Assembly: GCA_010645155.1 (NCBI GenBank)
Contig: CM021318.1
Span: 2,015,220 to 2,079,219, forward strand
Length of the DNA: 64,000 bases
Origin: Tigriopus japonicus
Lineage: Eukaryota; Arthropoda; Copepoda; Harpacticoida; Harpacticidae
Reading direction: 5' to 3'
Under the pieces are notes generated by a model. It was not told where the DNA came from and did not search any database. It saw nothing but the letters and a program-made list of their open reading frames with translations. Numbering within the stretch: position 1 is the stretch's first letter; each line of letters opens with the position of its first letter. The position numbers and the translations under genes are program-made. This document shows positions 58,901 through 64,000 of this stretch, piece after piece.

Positions 58901-61900
58901 GTGCGTTCCACGGGGTAAATGACAAATTATCCTCGACATGGAGACGAGACTTGCAGATTGGGAGTTCAGGAAACATCCCGCACCCGGTTCAATTCGCAAA
59001 CCATAATGGTTTGCCTTAATACTAAGACACAAACTGTTCATTACCGCATGTTTTCACTTTGAAACGCCGAAAAACCCACACACAGAATATTCAAGAGCGT
59101 CTTCCTACTACGAACGCTCATGTTTATATACTATGTACAATGTGAAGAAACGGAGTTTAGTTTTCCTCTTCTTGAAGTGTTCATGAGATCGGGCTTGGTA
59201 AATGAATGACAGCCAAGGGCGGATGATCTTGGTTGGTGCTACAAGACGTGTCTTTGGGTCAATTGTGTGGGAGTCCCATCCAAGGATCATCTTGATCATT
59301 AGCCCTCAACAAATTGTCAGATTCTGGCTTGAAACATCTTAAGAGGTCTTCCCTTCACGACCTACTCGACAAGTCCTCGAAAGTTGGACTTGGTCATATT
59401 CTCGTCGTATATTGAAGGGACTATTCCTGTTCATGGTTGTTTCAGATTCAGTAGTTTAACTTTTGTTTAAGACCGGAGATTCAGTTACGAAATTAAGGTG
59501 CTTTAATGAGCAAAGAAACCGATTTGGAAAACTTTAAGAAGATGGTAAATTCAGTGACTGTCTCTAAATATGGAAGATAGATCAGGTGGTACTAGAATGA
59601 GTTGATGTAAAGATTATGATCACATAATGCATATCGTGTGCTGACGAATATCTCGGTTTTTGAAAGTACTGGAATTAGCTCGTTTTTGCTCTTTTCGAGT
59701 CGTTTGTCTTGCATGAAAAATTGGTTGAGATTTTTGTCCCAAAACCAACACAGTTCCGAGGTTTTGTCATGGTGGTATCCAGAAATAAATGCTTTCTTCT
59801 ATTTACCCTAATAATTATGGTCTTTGACTTGAGAATGAAAGTCATGAAATCATGATTTCCATTTTTTGATGGGTTCTCATTTTCGAAAAAGATCCATCGA
59901 TATTTGGTTCAAGGACGCCCCATTCTCGAATGTCAAGTGTCAAAGAAAAATGCCCCCCTCCTATCTCTCTCTATTACAATATCAGAAATGAGGAGCCCAA
60001 ATTTGAGAGAATCATCGCTGCTTCATCAATTTGCCTGCTGATGATTGACTCACAAGGCAAAACATTGGTTGAGATGTTTTCTCCTGCATCTAAAATGCGT
60101 ATTCTGAGTGGCTTCCTTGGACCGTTTTTTCTTGATTTGAAGCTTAGCGACAATCTTGGGGTGAAGCAAGGCCATCGTTTCAACTTCAACATCCCCTTAC
60201 TTTGGGTGTGAAGTGCCTTTTATGTTATTCCACTGTCACACTGTCTCGTATAATTGGTTCATCGGAAAAGGCGGAGTAATTGGACCGATTTTCTGGCCAT
60301 TTCGGACAAGTCGACAAATCAAGGTAGAATTGCACAATCGATTCCCCTCCAACGCTCTTTCTCGTCCAGTGCAGTGTGTGTCCTCATCCCTTAAAGGGTC
60401 TCTTACTTCATAATCAAGTTCATCTCGATTATAAATCAATGGCCTCGTCATACTAGTGGTACTTCAAAATCCGGATTCTTCTTGGCTTCCGATCCGTTTT
60501 GGCAGTCTTGGGGCAAATCTTACCACATCCATGATGCATCATTCGTATGTACTCAGTGCTTAGTAGTCAAAAGCAAAAAGGGGCCCAGGGAAAAAAGCCT
60601 TGGTTGGTCCTGATTTTGAAACCTCATGTATGCCAATGTCCTAATGTCTTGTACAAGCTTACCCATGTTGTCTTGACTTGTAATTGAAAGGTGAACTTGG
60701 AGAAAAAAACGGGATGTGATTGATCGTCAGTTATCACGAGCGTTTTAGAAGGAATCAGTTTCAGAGCTGCTCGTATTCCTAGAACAAAGGTCCATCGCTC
60801 TTTGTGGCTGATTGGACTCAAAATGGATAGCAATTCCCAGTAAATGTCCTCCAGGTTTGGTCGAATGACTTTTTTTGAATAGAATTAGCCCCCCTTCGTA
60901 GTGGTGAAAGTTCAGCTTATTGCTGCCCATCTGTCGGCCAATTTATCCAGCATTCTCGTCACTCGAGAACAATGCCGGCCAATCCTCGCAGGAAACTGGC
61001 CCTGTTTAATGAATTTTGCTACCTGCGAGCATCTCCGACTAAATTGCGGGTGCACTCATTTTGCGTAATTGTAGGGCTCGTTATTTCAATGAGATCGAGT
61101 GAAAAACGCTAATCTCGTCGGTGGCTGTTCACACCCAAAGGAAATGCAAGAGCCTCTTTCTGCATTTAACGACGATTCAAACAGACCTTGTTTTCTAAGT
61201 GGTGTGCAAACTGTCACCGTTCCGACCAAATTTATCTCTCTTTGACACTTCACTTTCCAACGCGTCGTCTTTGTTGTAAGAGCTCTAAAATGGCTTCATT
61301 CAAGCACGAACCTGAACAAAATACGTACGCAAGTACTGCATACAGAAGAGGTATCTCTTAGATGAAAGTGCCAAGACTGATCTCTTCACTCTTGACCCCG
61401 AGATGCACTGAGTTCGGATTTATTTACACCATATTCTTCAGCCAGATGAATGACCGTATGACTTGCGCAAACTGGAGAAATTCACCTTGGGCCCGTTTTA
61501 TGACCATTCTGACCATAAGATCAGTTGAAGTTCTTGTACATGCGGACGATCCGGTGGGCAATCAATATCAACAAAGCATCGGCTTAATCGTGAGACCCTT
61601 AAAATTGGTAGTTGGAGCAATTATTCTATTGTGTTCTTAAAAGGGCCCTTGAATGAATCCAAGCGTTTCTTCATGTTGAAGATGAGAAAATGGTTGAATA
61701 TCGGTCTCCCAGGCCGTGGTTTATGTTCCATGACTCATGGTTTGGCCTATTAATTTCTGTGTCTTTGTCTGTTTGAATTATCCAGATTTGAGATGAAAAA
61801 TGGAGACATTACTGAGGCTCAAAAGTCGAGATAAATACTCGTCTTAATGATATCGTTCCAAGTGCAATGATTTCTCTTTTGTGATCCATATGCATATCGT

Positions 61901-64000
61901 ATTCAATTAAACAAGTGGACCCTCCTTGTACAGAGCCTGGTCAATCGTGAGAGAACCATTTTCTCAAGTATTTTCAAGTTATGCCGAGACATTCTTTTGC
62001 CCTCTTTCTCCTTTGTCAACTTTTACTTCCTAGTAAAAAAGTTTAGTGCAAGGGTTGTCGAATCATTCCTCAATTATTTTTTAGCGATTTCATCCAACTT
62101 TCGCCATACGAACATAAAAAAGTCTGAGTAGACAAAGATATGCAAACGTTAATCATCGAGATCGAGCCTGATAGTGTAGGCTCATATCAGTCTGAGAGCA
62201 ACTGATTCCTCTTTGAAAGGTATTAAAAACCAAACGGTTTTCGTAGTAGTAGTAGTACCTACATACAGAATAGTGATGCAAGACTTGATCAGAGCCATCG
62301 TTCATGCCACTTTATACACATTTAGTACCGCAAGAAAACGGATCTCAACGACGACGATGATGGTGGTGGGGATGATGAGGACTTTCCTGTGCAATTTGCT
62401 GTGGAAGGTTTGACATGGACAGGGCTTGATGAGCCATATCATAATCTGATTCCTTGCACTCAAGCTACGTGGTTGTAATAGAGGGACTCGCAAATAAGGA
62501 AACGCTCCTACTTGGATTGATGGTAACGGGAAATGAAGAAATCCGAGTGTTGGATTGGCCTTCGTGCCATGGCCAACTTGATTGGGCAGCTCAAATTGTT
62601 CTCCAGTCCAGCGAAATTGTTCGTGTCCCCTTCAAATGAGATTTTGAAACGTCACAAGAAGAAATTTGAGGACTTTGCACACTGCCAAATGACATGGTCG
62701 AAATTAGACGTGGCTCATCGAGAGAGGAACAGTTGTGCGATATGAAGAAGAGAAGATGAACTGACTTGAGAGAGTAAGGCCATGAGGTTGTCGGTTTTTT
62801 TCATAGACTCCACCGTTAACACTGATGGAAGGAAGATGTGAGACGGGTAATCTGGTCTCTTGATTTGCTAATTTTGATCTCATGGCCGATGATCCGTTTT
62901 GAGAGCCAAGAATCATACGTAGTCGCTCTTCTCTCTCGCCAAACCAAATCGTTTTCATCGTCGTCCTTGTTGGTGATTGGAGAAAGTGTGATTTGCATGG
63001 CCCAGATATCCATCCATCGTTCGTTCTGTGGTTCGTTCTCATTAGCTTTTGTAGCGACTTGAGTTCATGTCCAAGGAAGGATCCATCCACTTGAGCCTAC
63101 ATTGACAAAGCGTTTCCTCATCTGGTTTCATATCGTGTTTGAGCCGAAGAACTTTGAGCATCATCATCTTCATCATCAAGGATGGAGATATTTCTTTTTA
63201 TTGTTTACCCTTTGAAATCTTCGGAACTAGCTGGATTGCCACAAGGGTCTTGCCTCTCGCCCATGGCTGTATTCAGAAAACAATCATTAAAAATCCATTT
63301 ATTTTCATCTCCTCTAGGTATGTTGTTCACAGATGCCCCTTACACTCGCCATGGAACAATACTTCACGGGAACGAGGAAGTTTTTATCTTTCCAAAATCA
63401 GGGAGGGTTTCCAATATTTACATGTCATGAAGAAAAAACTCGAGAAAGGTCATCACATCACCATCATTGGTAGGTTGGCTTGCGCAACATAACCTTTGCC
63501 ATATGTGTGGCTGTAATTGTAGTAATTTGATGCGATTCCATCGCCTGTTGATGACTATTAAGATTATTAGATTAATCTGTGATTAGGACGTATTTGGGTG
63601 GTCATTGACAGGGCCTTGTCAAGGCATACGTGATGGATATTTTTTCTTCTATATATCGCTATCATTCACCCGAGATTATATGGTAGATTCGAACCTTGGA
63701 TATAGATTCTCCATTTCGTTTCTGCGATCAATTCATATTTTTCTCTCCTCTTGATTGACATCAGCAATTAGACTTAGAGAGGTGCTCAAAAGGAAATAAC
63801 CTTCAATTTAACACTCGGACCCAGCAGATCTTCGTGGGCAACACTCGCTCACCTCGACAGTTGAAATGTACGGTATGAGTGCATGCAGAGTACACAAAAG
63901 GCTCTTGGGCTTGCTGATTGGTTCACAGGAATCATTTGGAAACCCTCAACTTCGAAATAGTCATTTCAGAGAACGAGGAAGAGACAACAGTGTATGATGC
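55987..64000. other. No supportable gene in the right 8 kb
   Basis: I looked for exons on both strands and found none with start or acceptor, protein-like composition and donor together. Short GAC/GAT-type trinucleotide runs occur near 57308, 62350 and 63165. The sequence is of higher complexity and seems less AT-rich than the 10-16 kb spacer. It could be intronic or regulatory DNA of a gene continuing beyond the window. Confidence 0.45.

Noticed and set aside
62704..63090. 128-codon minus-strand frame near the right edge
   Set aside because: No protein-like pattern, no splice sites, and overlapping frames on the other strand are equally open.
1..64000. CRISPR arrays, operons, bacterial or viral genes
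   Set aside because: The gene structure is eukaryotic throughout. The only regular short repeats are the 29-bp minisatellite, which lacks spacers, and simple microsatellites. No viral-type gene was recognised.

Overview
The window is eukaryotic nuclear DNA. Genes are split by GT-AG introns, many only 60-90 nt long, and AT-rich, repeat-bearing sequence lies between and inside them. An animal is certain from the gene content (GPR161-like receptor, VPS35, TMEM39). A secreted GYGAP/PSYGAP-repeat protein of the cuticle type suggests an arthropod. A small crustacean such as a copepod is my guess from the compact introns; no sequence here proves it.

Layout. 1-2.2 kb: noncoding, with a complete hAT-type MITE. 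2.2-10.3 kb (+): a class A GPCR of the GPR161 type, ten exons, four PKA-type RRxS sites in the tail. 10.3-16.2 kb: repeat-rich spacer (second hAT MITE, 246-bp tandem duplication, large inverted repeat, dispersed repeats). 16.2-18.25 kb (+): a three-exon secreted GYGAP protein whose first intron holds a pogo/Tigger-like MITE. 18.6-23.0 kb (+): a complete 12-exon VPS35 gene (794 aa). 23.7-25.5 kb (+): a three-exon gene for a membrane segment plus cytosolic tail resembling mannose-6-phosphate-receptor-type proteins and ending in YEQI, with no luminal domain found. 25.9-44.6 kb (-): TMEM39, seven exons, 495 aa. Its 11-kb second intron contains, on the opposite strand, an intronless 291-aa gene resembling a nuclear-receptor ligand-binding domain without a DNA-binding domain. 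45.76-45.88 kb (+): an orphan first exon. 47.05-49.16 kb (-): an unrecognised gene with a helical middle and an acidic tail. 49.2-64 kb: no convincing exon; a 109-N gap at 55.76 kb is flanked by near-identical sequence and is probably an assembly artefact.

Functional links are loose: VPS35 (retromer), the M6PR-like tail protein and TMEM39 (ER/secretory pathway) all concern membrane traffic, but adjacency alone proves no co-regulation. Exon borders were built by hand from splice sites, reading frame and remembered family sequences. The internal exons of the GPCR, VPS35, TMEM39 and the GYGAP gene keep phase throughout and are the firmest calls.
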